Assembly: GCA_046565985.1 (NCBI GenBank)
Contig: JBKHXN010000058.1
Coordinates: forward strand, 1 to 28,496
Length of the DNA stretch: 28,496 nt
Direction: 5' to 3'
Source of the DNA: Polycyclovorans sp046565985
GTDB lineage: Bacteria; Pseudomonadota; Gammaproteobacteria; Nevskiales; Nevskiaceae
In this document: positions 20,971-28,496 of the stretch, in pieces
How the letters are laid out: each line of letters opens with the position of its first letter
How positions within the stretch are numbered: the first letter of the stretch is position 1
Position numbers and translations under genes: made by a program
Notes under the pieces: generated by a model
The model's input: the letters and a program-made list of their open reading frames with translations, nothing else
What the model was told of the DNA's origin: nothing
Database searches by the model: none

Positions 20971-22218
20971 TCAGGCAGGGTAGTGCGACGGATACGGCAG
21001 ACGGGCAGCGCCGCTGTCCACGGCCGCTCGGGCGACGGCCGCACTGACGGCGGTGCGCAAGCGGGGGTCCAGCGGTTTGGGAATGATGTATTCCGCGCCG
21101 AAGGATAACGACTTTTGCCCGTAGGCGGCTAGCACCTCGGCCGGCAGCGGCTCGCGCGCCAGCTGCGCCAGGGCCTGCACCGCGGCGATCTTCATCGGCT
21201 GGTTGATGAACCGTGCCCGCACGTCCAGTGCGGCGCGGAACAGGAAGGGAAAGCACAGCACGTTGTTGACCTGGTTGGGGTAGTCGCTGCGGCCGGTGGC
21301 GATGATCGCGTCGGCGCGCACGCGGCGGGCGACTTCCGGGAGGATTTCCGGCACCGGGTTGGACAGGGCGAAGACCACCGGCCTCTCGGCCATCAGCATC
21401 AGCCATTCCTCGCGCAACAGGCCGGGGCCGGAGAGTCCGATGAACACGTCGGCCCCCGCCAGCGCCCCGGCCAGGGTCTTGCGCTCCGAGGGCGGCTGGG
21501 CAAATTCGCGTTTCTCCGCCGTCAGCTCGCTGCGGTCGGTGGCGATCACTCCCTTGCGGTCCACCAGCCAGAGATGCTCGCGCCGGGCACCGAGCTGCAG
21601 TGCCAGACGCATGGAGGCAATCCCCGCCGCGCCGGCGCCCACGCAGACGATGCGCACGTCCTCGATGCGCTTGCCCTGCAGGGCCAGAGCGTTGAGCAGA
21701 CCGGCGCAGAGCACGATGGCGGTGCCGTGCTGGTCGTCGTGGAATACCGGGATGTCGCAGCGCTGCACCAGCTGGTCTTCGATCTCGAAGCAGGCCGGCG
21801 CCGCGATGTCTTCCAGATTGATGCCGCCGAAGGTGGGGGCGATGCGCGCCACGGTGTCGATGAAGGCCTGCGGCTCGGCGGCGTCCACCTCGATGTCGAA
21901 CACGTCTATATCGGCGAACTTCTTGAACAGGACCGCCTTGCCCTCCATCACCGGCTTGCCCGCCAGCGCGCCGCAGTTGCCCAGGCCCAGCACTGCGGTG
22001 CCGTTGGAGATCACCGCCACCAGGTTGCCCTTGGCGGTGTAGCGGTAGGCGGCGTCAGGGTCGGCCTGGATGGCGAGCACCGGCTCCGCCACGCCGGGCG
22101 AGTAGGCCAGGGCCAGATCGGTGGGGGTGGACACCGGCTTGGTGATGGCGATGCCGAGTTTCCCCGGGCGGGGGAATTCGTGGTAGTCCAGCGCGGACTG
22201 CTTGAAGGGATCGTTCAT
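20971..22218 (-). CDS. maeB: malic enzyme (short form, NAD(P)-dependent)
   Basis: Oxidative decarboxylation of malate to pyruvate, giving NAD(P)H. 415 residues: the malic domain and NAD-binding domain without the phosphotransacetylase-like extension that makes E. coli MaeB about 760 residues. Tyr39 (LAYSPGVAEP), Lys94 (MEGKAVLFKKFADID), metal ligands E136-D137 (INLEDIAAP) and D161/D162 (FHDDQHGTAIV) are present. GAGAAG at 194-199 starts the dinucleotide site; cofactor preference is not obvious. No clear ribosome binding site precedes the ATG. A short malic enzyme near ponA is also known in Pseudomonas. Operon with gltA: one product (pyruvate) feeds acetyl-CoA, the other consumes it. Confidence 0.93.
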   Translation of the reverse strand: MNDPFKQSALDYHEFPRPGKLGIAITKPVSTPTDLALAYSPGVAEPVLAIQADPDAAYRYTAKGNLVAVISNGTAVLGLGNCGALAGKPVMEGKAVLFKKFADIDVFDIEVDAAEPQAFIDTVARIAPTFGGINLEDIAAPACFEIEDQLVQRCDIPVFHDDQHGTAIVLCAGLLNALALQGKRIEDVRIVCVGAGAAGIASMRLALQLGARREHLWLVDRKGVIATDRSELTAEKREFAQPPSERKTLAGALAGADVFIGLSGPGLLREEWLMLMAERPVVFALSNPVPEILPEVARRVRADAIIATGRSDYPNQVNNVLCFPFLFRAALDVRARFINQPMKIAAVQALAQLAREPLPAEVLAAYGQKSLSFGAEYIIPKPLDPRLRTAVSAAVARAAVDSGAARLPYPSHYPA

Positions 22219-22298
22219 GGACGCGGCGCAGTGCCAACTGCCTGGATGCGCGGTGGGGTTCGCAGGGCGGCGATAGTGCCGTCAGTGCCCCAAAACAG

Positions 22299-22325
22299 CA
22301 AGGCCGCGCTCGGAGCGCGGCCTTG
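22299..22325 (-). terminator. intrinsic terminator after rpmE2
   Basis: Perfect 12-bp stem CAAGGCCGCGCT / AGCGCGGCCTTG with a three-base loop. On the minus strand it is followed by CTGTTTTG, an imperfect U-tract. It separates rpmE2 from the malic enzyme gene. Confidence 0.75.
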
Positions 22326-22345
22326 TGACGGGAGCCACACGCAGC

Positions 22346-22591
22346 TCAGTTTCCGGCGTAGCGCTTCTTGAAGCGGTCCACGCGGCCGCCCACGTCCTGC
22401 ACCTGGCGTTTGCCGGTGTAGAAGGGGTGGGACTTGGAAGAGGTGTCGAGGCTGACCAGCGGGTATTCCTTGCCGTCTTCCCACACGATCTTGTCCTTGC
22501 TCGTCATGGTGGAGCGCACGCGGAAGGTGTAATCCGCTGCGGCGTCCTTGAAGACGACGTAATCGTAATTGGGGTGTATGCCTTCTTTCAT
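22346..22591 (-). CDS. rpmE2: 50S ribosomal protein L31, type B (cysteine-free)
   Basis: 81-residue ribosomal protein L31 of the C-minus paralog type (YkgM-like), which bridges the subunits without bound zinc. MKEGIHPNYDYVVFKD, WEDGKEYPLVSLD, SSKSHPFYTGK and GGRVDRFKKRY are family signatures. There is no cysteine at all, whereas the zinc form has four. The frame extends upstream to 22771 but homology starts at this ATG. Monocistronic: own promoter upstream, terminator downstream. It is divergent from dnaA, the place where many Gammaproteobacteria carry rpmH. No Zur-like palindrome is visible in its promoter region, so zinc-starvation control is not supported here. Confidence 0.95.
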   Translation of the reverse strand: MKEGIHPNYDYVVFKDAAADYTFRVRSTMTSKDKIVWEDGKEYPLVSLDTSSKSHPFYTGKRQVQDVGGRVDRFKKRYAGN

Positions 22592-22626
22592 GACACGGCT
22601 CTGCTGCTGAATTGAAAAGGGCGCAG

Positions 22627-22655
22627 AGTGTAATGAATGCGTCCCTGGCCCGCAA
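22627..22655 (-). promoter_or_regulatory. probable rpmE2 promoter
   Basis: Minus strand TTGCGG (22655-22650), 17-base spacer, TACACT (22632-22627). Predicted start near 22620 gives a leader of about 28 bases. Confidence 0.5.
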
Positions 22656-22675
22656 GGCGAGGTCTGCGGGGCGCT

Positions 22676-22684
22676 TGTGGATAA
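22676..22684 (-). promoter_or_regulatory. DnaA box in the rpmE2-dnaA gap
   Basis: TTATCCACA on the minus strand, a perfect match to the consensus TTATNCACA. It overlaps the -35 region of the candidate dnaA promoter, the expected position for DnaA autoregulation. Confidence 0.8.
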
Positions 22685-22706
22685 GCGGCGGCCGGGCGCA
22701 TACACT
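22678..22706 (+). promoter_or_regulatory. candidate dnaA promoter
   Basis: TGGATA (22678-22683), 17-base spacer, TACACT (22701-22706); four of six matches in each element. Predicted leader of about 86 bases contains a small CCCC-TTC-GGGG hairpin. A TATAAA at about 22780 close to the ATG is an alternative without a -35. Confidence 0.45.
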
Positions 22707-22798
22707 GTCCCCCCTTCGGGGTCTCCCGGTCGTCGGCGGGGACATCCGTTGGGTGCCCGGAAGCCCGCCATTTCAACCTATAAAACGCACCACATCGC

Positions 22799-24127
22799 AT
22801 GCAGACCGAGGATATCTGGAGCCAGTGCATCCGCTGGCTGGAAGGGGAGCTGAGCGACCGTGATCTCAATACCTGGATCCGGCCGCTGCACCCGATCTCC
22901 AGTGCCGACCAGCTGCTGTTGCTGGCTCCCAACCGCATCGTGCTGGAGCGGGTGCGCAGCGAGTTCCTGACGCACATCCGCCAGGCCCTGCGCAGGACCG
23001 GCGGCCCGGAAGGGGTGGACGTGGCGATCGGCAACGCCGAATCGGCCCCGCCGCGGCCGGTCACGGCCCCCGGCGCTCCGGCGCCCGACGAGGAACTGAG
23101 CGCGCCCCTCTCCGCGCGGCTGGACAGCCGCTATACCTTCGCCAGTTTCATCGAGGGCAAATCCAATTCCCAGGCGCGCGCCGCCGCCCAGCATGTGGTG
23201 GACACCCCGGGGGCGGCCTACAACCCGCTGCTGATCTATGGCGAGTCGGGCCTGGGCAAGACCCATCTGATGCACGCCGTGGGCAACCACCTGCTGGCGC
23301 TGAACCCGCGTCTGCGAATCGCCTATCTGGGCGCGGAACAGTGGCTCAATCACATGGTGGCCGCCATCCGTCATGGCCGGCAGGATGAGTTCAAGGGCTA
23401 TTACCGCTCGCTCGACGCACTGCTGATCGACGACATCCACTTCTTTGCCCACAAGGAGCGGACCCAGGAGGAGTTCTTTCACACCTTCAACGCGCTGATC
23501 GATGGCCGCAAGCAGATCGTGCTGACCTGCGACCGCTATCCCAAGGACGTGGACGGCATAGACGAGCGCCTCAAGTCGCGCTTCACCTGGGGCCTGTCGG
23601 TGGCGGTGGAGCCACCGGAGCTGGAGACCCGGGTCGCCATCCTGCTGTCCAAGGCAGACCAGAACCGCGTGCAGCTGCCTGAAGAGGTGGCGTTCTTCGT
23701 GGCCCAGCGCATCCGCTCCAACGTGCGCGAGCTGGAAGGGGCGCTGCACCGGCTCTCGGCGAGCGCGCGCCTGCGCGGCGAGCCGCTGACCGTGGACTTT
23801 GCCCGCACCGCGCTGCGCGACATGCTGGCCGCCTACGAGCGCATGGTGACCATCGACAACATCAAGCGCACCGTGGCCGCGTACTACAACATCCGGGTGA
23901 CGGATCTGAACTCGCCGCGGCGCACGCGCTCCCTGGCCCGGCCGCGGCAGATCGCCATGGCCTTGTCCAAAGAGCTGACTCAGCATAGCCTTCCGGAAAT
24001 CGGCGAGGCGTTCGGCAAGGATCACACCACCGTGCTGCACGCCTGCCGCAAGGTGGTGGCGCTGCGGGCCGAGGATCTGAAGATCAGGGAAGATTATGAA
24101 AACCTGCACCGGCAGCTGGGATTCTGA
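22799..24127 (+). CDS. dnaA: chromosomal replication initiator protein DnaA
   Basis: 442-residue AAA+ initiator that binds DnaA boxes at oriC, unwinds the duplex and loads DnaB. Domain I (1 to about 75, with TWIRPL) and a short domain II linker (about 80-107, Pro/Ala-rich) account for its being smaller than the 467-residue E. coli protein. Domain III has Walker A GESGLGKT (148-155), Walker B LLIDD (208-212), sensor-1 region LTCDRYPKD and the RLKSRF arginine motif. Domain IV has RRTRSLARPRQIAMAL and the box-recognition signature DHTTVLHACRK (408-418). After Walker B the sequence reads IHFFAHKER, where I would expect IQFFAGKER or similar. No clear ribosome binding site before the ATG. Upstream DnaA box suggests autoregulation; dnaN, recF and gyrB follow. 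Confidence 0.98.
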   Translation: MQTEDIWSQCIRWLEGELSDRDLNTWIRPLHPISSADQLLLLAPNRIVLERVRSEFLTHIRQALRRTGGPEGVDVAIGNAESAPPRPVTAPGAPAPDEELSAPLSARLDSRYTFASFIEGKSNSQARAAAQHVVDTPGAAYNPLLIYGESGLGKTHLMHAVGNHLLALNPRLRIAYLGAEQWLNHMVAAIRHGRQDEFKGYYRSLDALLIDDIHFFAHKERTQEEFFHTFNALIDGRKQIVLTCDRYPKDVDGIDERLKSRFTWGLSVAVEPPELETRVAILLSKADQNRVQLPEEVAFFVAQRIRSNVRELEGALHRLSASARLRGEPLTVDFARTALRDMLAAYERMVTIDNIKRTVAAYYNIRVTDLNSPRRTRSLARPRQIAMALSKELTQHSLPEIGEAFGKDHTTVLHACRKVVALRAEDLKIREDYENLHRQLGF

Positions 24128-24225
24128 CAAGCTGTGCGCGGCCTGTGCATGGCGGGCGCCTGGACCGCGAACAGGGGATGGAACAAGCTGTGGGTATTTT
24201 TCTTCAAGGGCTTATGCACAGCTTG
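24128..24225. repeat. three copies of CAAGCTGTG around DnaA-like boxes
   Basis: CAAGCTGTG occurs directly at 24128-24136 and 24184-24192 and inverted (CACAGCTTG) at 24217-24225. In each copy the TGTG is the start of a DnaA-box-like nonamer; in the third, the box is perfect (TTATGCACA read on the plus strand). Confidence 0.7.
24212..24220 (+). promoter_or_regulatory. DnaA box
   Basis: TTATGCACA, a perfect match to TTATNCACA, in the dnaA-dnaN gap. Confidence 0.8.
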
Positions 24226-24238
24226 CGGGCCTTCGGGG

Positions 24239-24264
24239 CAGGGGGAATCCAGCCCTGATTTTTT
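24239..24264 (+). terminator. weak possible terminator after dnaA
   Basis: CAGGG, nine-base loop, CCCTG, then A and six Ts. The stem is only five base pairs, and the T-run may simply be part of the AT-rich origin element. Confidence 0.25.
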
Positions 24265-24297
24265 CATATAAATGATTGTTTTAAATAGATAAAACGG
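24258..24297 (+). other. AT-rich tract, candidate DNA unwinding element
   Basis: About 40 bases almost free of G and C in a GC-rich region, beginning ATTTTTTCATATAAATGATT and continuing with TTTTAAATAGATAAAA. It starts 37 bases after the consensus DnaA box, as expected for the strand-opening part of an origin. Confidence 0.55.
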
Positions 24298-24324
24298 AAG
24301 GGTCCACAATTGCGTGCCGGCCCT

Positions 24325-24348
24325 ACTATTAAAGATAGACACTATTAA
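24325..24348 (+). repeat. phased direct repeat before dnaN
   Basis: ACTATTAA at 24325-24332 and again at 24341-24348, a repeat period of 16 bases, 26 bases before the dnaN ATG. It may be an operator, part of the dnaN promoter, or part of the origin. Confidence 0.6.
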
Positions 24349-24373
24349 TCAAGTCTTTTCATTAGGTATCGCT

Positions 24374-25474
24374 ATGAAACTGCAAGTGGGGAGAAATGAA
24401 CTGCTGACCGCGCTGCAGGCGGTCATCGGGGTGGTGGAACGGCGCCAGACGCTGCCCATCCTGTCCAATTTTCTGCTCGAGACCCGCGACGATGAGCTGA
24501 TCGTCACGGCCACCGATCTGGAGATCGAACTCGAGAGCCGTGCCCGGGTGCAGAACCTGGCGCCCGGCCGGGCCACGCTGCCGGCCCGCAAGCTCTACGA
24601 CATCTGCCGCGGCCTGCCCGAAGGGGCGGAGATCACCCTGGAGACCAGCGGCGAGAAGGCGGTCATGAAATCCGGCCGCAGCCGCTACTCGCTGGCCTGC
24701 CTGAAGGCCGAGGAGTTCCCGGCGCTGGGCGGGCTCAAGGAAGGCCAGACGCTGACCCTGAACAAGAACGCGCTGAAGAACCTGATCGAGCGCACCCAGT
24801 TCGCCATGGCCCAGCAGGACGTGCGCTACTACCTCAACGGCACGCTGTTCGACATCAACGCCAAACGCGTGCGCGCGGTCGCCACCGACGGCCATCGCCT
24901 GGCCCTGTCCGAGCTGCAGGTGGACACCGGCATCAGCGAGCCGCAGCAGATCATCGTGCCGCGCAAGGCCATCCTCGAACTGCTGCGCCTGCTCGACAAC
25001 AGCGACAACCCCATCACCCTGCGCATCGGCGGCGGACAGCTGCAGGCCGATCTCGACGTGATCCGCATGACCTCCAAGCTCATCGACGGGCGCTTCCCGG
25101 ACTACGAGCGGGTGGTCCCGGAGAAGGGCGACAAGCGCCTGCAGGCCAACCGCGAGCTGGTGCGCCGGGCTCTGTCGCGCACCGCGATTCTCTCCAACGA
25201 GAAATTCCGCGGCGTGCGGCTGCAGCTGGAAGGCAGCCGGCTGGTGCTGCAGACCCACAATCCCGAGCACGAGGAAGCCGAGGAGGAACTGGAAGTCGAG
25301 TTCTCCGGCACGGCCCTGGAGATCGGGTTCAACGTGAATTACCTGCTCGACGCTCTCGGTGCCCTGAGCAGTGAGGAATTCATCATGGACCTGAAGAATG
25401 CCGACTCCAGTGGCCTGATCCAGGCGCAGGACGACCCGTCCAGTAAGTACGTCGTCATGCCCATGCGGCTCTGA
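24374..25474 (+). CDS. dnaN: DNA polymerase III beta sliding clamp
   Basis: 366 residues, identical in length to the E. coli clamp. Forms a dimeric ring that tethers polymerase III and many repair proteins to DNA. Start MKLQVGRNELLTALQ at 24374 is supported by AGGT about eight bases upstream and by the family N-terminus; the frame extends to a GTG at 24314 that would add 20 non-homologous residues across the repeat region. Signatures include VVERRQTLPILSN, ATDLEIEL, RATLPARKLYDICRGLP, VATDGHRLAL, SKLIDGRFPDYERVVP and the C-terminal VMPMRL, which forms the peptide-binding pocket. recF begins seven bases after the stop. Confidence 0.98.
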   Translation: MKLQVGRNELLTALQAVIGVVERRQTLPILSNFLLETRDDELIVTATDLEIELESRARVQNLAPGRATLPARKLYDICRGLPEGAEITLETSGEKAVMKSGRSRYSLACLKAEEFPALGGLKEGQTLTLNKNALKNLIERTQFAMAQQDVRYYLNGTLFDINAKRVRAVATDGHRLALSELQVDTGISEPQQIIVPRKAILELLRLLDNSDNPITLRIGGGQLQADLDVIRMTSKLIDGRFPDYERVVPEKGDKRLQANRELVRRALSRTAILSNEKFRGVRLQLEGSRLVLQTHNPEHEEAEEELEVEFSGTALEIGFNVNYLLDALGALSSEEFIMDLKNADSSGLIQAQDDPSSKYVVMPMRL

Positions 25475-25481
25475 GCGGCGC

Positions 25482-26558
25482 ATGCGGATTGCCCAGCTCC
25501 GGGCCGAGAATTTCCGCCTGTTTGCACACCTGAGCCTGGCGCCTGGCGCCGGGCTCAATTTTTTTACCGGCGAGAACGCGGCCGGCAAGAGCTCGCTGCT
25601 GGAGGCGGTTTACTGCGCGGCCCGGGCCAAATCCTTTCGTGCCGGACACCTGGCGGAGATGGCCGGCGCGCTCGGGCGCCATTGGCGTCTCGCCGTCCAG
25701 CTGCAGGATGCGCGCGGCCTGGAAGAACAGATCGGCCTGCAATGGAGCGCTGCCGAGGGGCTGCGCATGGGCAGCTCGCAGGAAGCCACCCTGACCACGG
25801 CGGCGCTGGCGGCCCGCATGCCCACGCAGATCCTCGAACCGGATCTGCACCGCCTGGTGCAGGAAGGGCCCGGGCAGCGCCGCAGCTTTCTTGATTGGGG
25901 ATTGTTCCACGTGGAACCTTCCTTTCTGCCGCTCTGGCGGCGTTACCAGCGCGCATTGCGGCAGCGCAACCTGGCCCTGCGCAACCAGCGCCCCACGAGA
26001 GAGATCCAGGTCTGGGACCCCGAGCTCGTCACCCAGGGCGAAGCGCTGCACCAACTCCGCCAGCATTACCTGGAACAACTCACGCCCCGCTTCCAGGCCG
26101 AGCTGGCCGAACTGCTGCCGGGCGCCGAGGCGCGCATCGAGCTCAGCCGCGGCTGGCCGGAGCGGGCCGACCTGGCCACCGCGCTGCGGCAGGGACTGTC
26201 CCGCGATCTGCGACTGGGCAGCACCGGCGAAGGGCCGCACCGCATGGAATTCCGGGTCCGGCTGGACGGCCACCAGATCAAGGGGCGCATCAGCCGTGGC
26301 CAGCAGAAGCTGCTGATCTCGGCGCTGCTGCTGGCGCAGGCCACGCAGATCGGCGAACAGGGCCGCGGCCATCCCGTGCTGCTGGTGGACGACCTCACCG
26401 CCGAACTGGCCCAGACCTACCAGGCGCGCCTGCTGGAGCGCTTCGGGCGCTACCCGGGCCAGCGCTTCATCACCTCTTTCGAGCCCCCCGCCGGACTCAC
26501 CCGGCTGCCGGACCTGCGACTGTTCCACGTGGAACATGGCCGGGTCCGGCAGTGCTAA
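25482..26558 (+). CDS. recF: DNA replication and repair protein RecF
   Basis: 358-residue SMC-like ATPase that helps load RecA at gapped DNA. Walker A GENAAGKS (30-37), ABC-type signature SRGQQK (271-276) and Walker B VLLVDD (299-304) are present, as is FLDWGLFHVEP in the middle. Length equals the usual 357-360. No strong ribosome binding site; the ATG is seven bases after dnaN, so coupling is likely. Unusually, the gene carries two copies of a parS-type palindrome in the same reading frame, each encoding FHVE (residues 142-145 and 348-351). The stop codon TAA overlaps the -10 element of a candidate gyrB promoter. Confidence 0.97.
   Translation: MRIAQLRAENFRLFAHLSLAPGAGLNFFTGENAAGKSSLLEAVYCAARAKSFRAGHLAEMAGALGRHWRLAVQLQDARGLEEQIGLQWSAAEGLRMGSSQEATLTTAALAARMPTQILEPDLHRLVQEGPGQRRSFLDWGLFHVEPSFLPLWRRYQRALRQRNLALRNQRPTREIQVWDPELVTQGEALHQLRQHYLEQLTPRFQAELAELLPGAEARIELSRGWPERADLATALRQGLSRDLRLGSTGEGPHRMEFRVRLDGHQIKGRISRGQQKLLISALLLAQATQIGEQGRGHPVLLVDDLTAELAQTYQARLLERFGRYPGQRFITSFEPPAGLTRLPDLRLFHVEHGRVRQC
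25903..25918. promoter_or_regulatory. parS: parS centromere-like site 1 (inside recF)
   Basis: TGTTCCACGTGGAACC contains the perfect 14-bp palindrome GTTCCACGTGGAAC and matches the known bacterial ParB-binding parS consensus TGTTNCACGTGNAACA at 15 of 16 positions. It lies within the recF coding sequence about 1.5 kb from the putative oriC. ParA/ParB genes are not in the window. Confidence 0.88.
26521..26536. promoter_or_regulatory. parS: parS centromere-like site 2 (3' end of recF)
   Basis: TGTTCCACGTGGAACA, a perfect 16-bp palindrome and a full match to the parS consensus. It lies 618 bases from site 1, at the end of recF and 16 bases upstream of the gyrB extended -10. Confidence 0.9.
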
Positions 26559-26561
26559 AAT
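26553..26561 (+). promoter_or_regulatory. candidate extended -10 promoter of gyrB
   Basis: TGCTAAAAT is an extended -10 (TG, one base, TAAAAT). No good -35 is present; the -35 region falls on the right arm of parS site 2. GGGAGG at 26564-26569 is too far (17 bases) from the gyrB ATG to be a normal ribosome binding site and would sit about at the transcript start. Confidence 0.35.
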
Positions 26562-26586
26562 CGGGAGGTCGCCGAGACCCTAGACC

Positions 26587-28496
<1,910 letters not shown>

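Larger units (their letters stand above)
24128..24373 (+). other. candidate chromosomal origin oriC (dnaA-dnaN intergenic)
   Basis: 246 bases without a gene. The left half holds a consensus DnaA box (24212-24220), weaker boxes TGTGGGTAT (24189-24197) and TGTGCATGG (24144-24152), and three copies of CAAGCTGTG. The right half is strikingly AT-rich for this genome, with T-runs and TATAAATGATTG, a likely unwinding element, then a phased ACTATTAA repeat. AATCAAGTCTTTT near 24346 matches 12 of 13 positions of the IHF consensus. The layout resembles origins placed between dnaA and dnaN. Only one box is perfect, so this may be one of two parts of a bipartite origin with the rpmE2-dnaA gap. Confidence 0.65.

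Noticed and set aside
22592..22680. Zur box upstream of the cysteine-free L31 gene
   Set aside because: The region near TGTAATGAATG looked suggestive but has no inverted partner.
22609..22863. Small plus-strand gene crossing the dnaA start
   Set aside because: Runs out of frame through the start of dnaA, covers the rpmE2 and dnaA promoters and has no homology I recognise.
25455..26537. 360-codon minus-strand frame opposite recF containing FHVEQ twice
   Set aside because: The repeated peptide is only the palindromic parS sites read from the other strand.

Overview
The window is a GC-rich chromosomal segment dominated by housekeeping genes. I place it in a Gammaproteobacterium. The evidence is the pilMNOPQ-aroK-aroB-gltB-gltD order next to a divergent class A PBP gene (an arrangement also known from Pseudomonas), the dnaA-dnaN-recF-gyrB order, and a GyrB that carries residues of the long proteobacterial insert after the Toprim motifs. 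A Chromatiales/Ectothiorhodospirales-like or Xanthomonadales-like lineage is a guess. I see no phage, IS, CRISPR, tRNA or rRNA, and no intergenic stretch longer than 300 bases.

Layout. (1) 1-2455, plus strand: three-subunit proton-translocating transhydrogenase pntAA (5' truncated), pntAB and pntB, closed by a bidirectional terminator. (2) 2514-8530, minus strand: glutamate synthase gltB-gltD with its own strong promoter. (3) 8532-11364, minus strand: aroK-aroB-dgt, ended by an intrinsic terminator. (4) 11466-16467, minus strand: pilM-N-O-P-Q, the type IV pilus alignment complex and secretin, with overlapping or nearly abutting genes. (5) 16614-19652, plus strand: PBP1a and a small uncharacterised gene. 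(6) 19660-22591, minus strand: rpmE2 (cysteine-free ribosomal protein L31) with its own terminator, then malic enzyme and citrate synthase. (7) 22676-28496, plus strand: dnaA, a 246-base intergenic segment that looks like oriC, dnaN, recF and gyrB (3' truncated).

The most interesting content is not a new protein system but the replication/segregation signals in region 7. There are two parS-type palindromes embedded in the recF reading frame, the second directly beside the gyrB promoter. There is a DnaA box overlapping a candidate dnaA promoter. The dnaA-dnaN gap has a three-copy CAAGCTGTG repeat, a consensus DnaA box, an AT-rich tract and a 16-bp-phased direct repeat. Together they suggest the replication origin and the ParB loading zone both lie in the last 6 kb. 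Functional statements come from motif recognition by eye; no searches were run.
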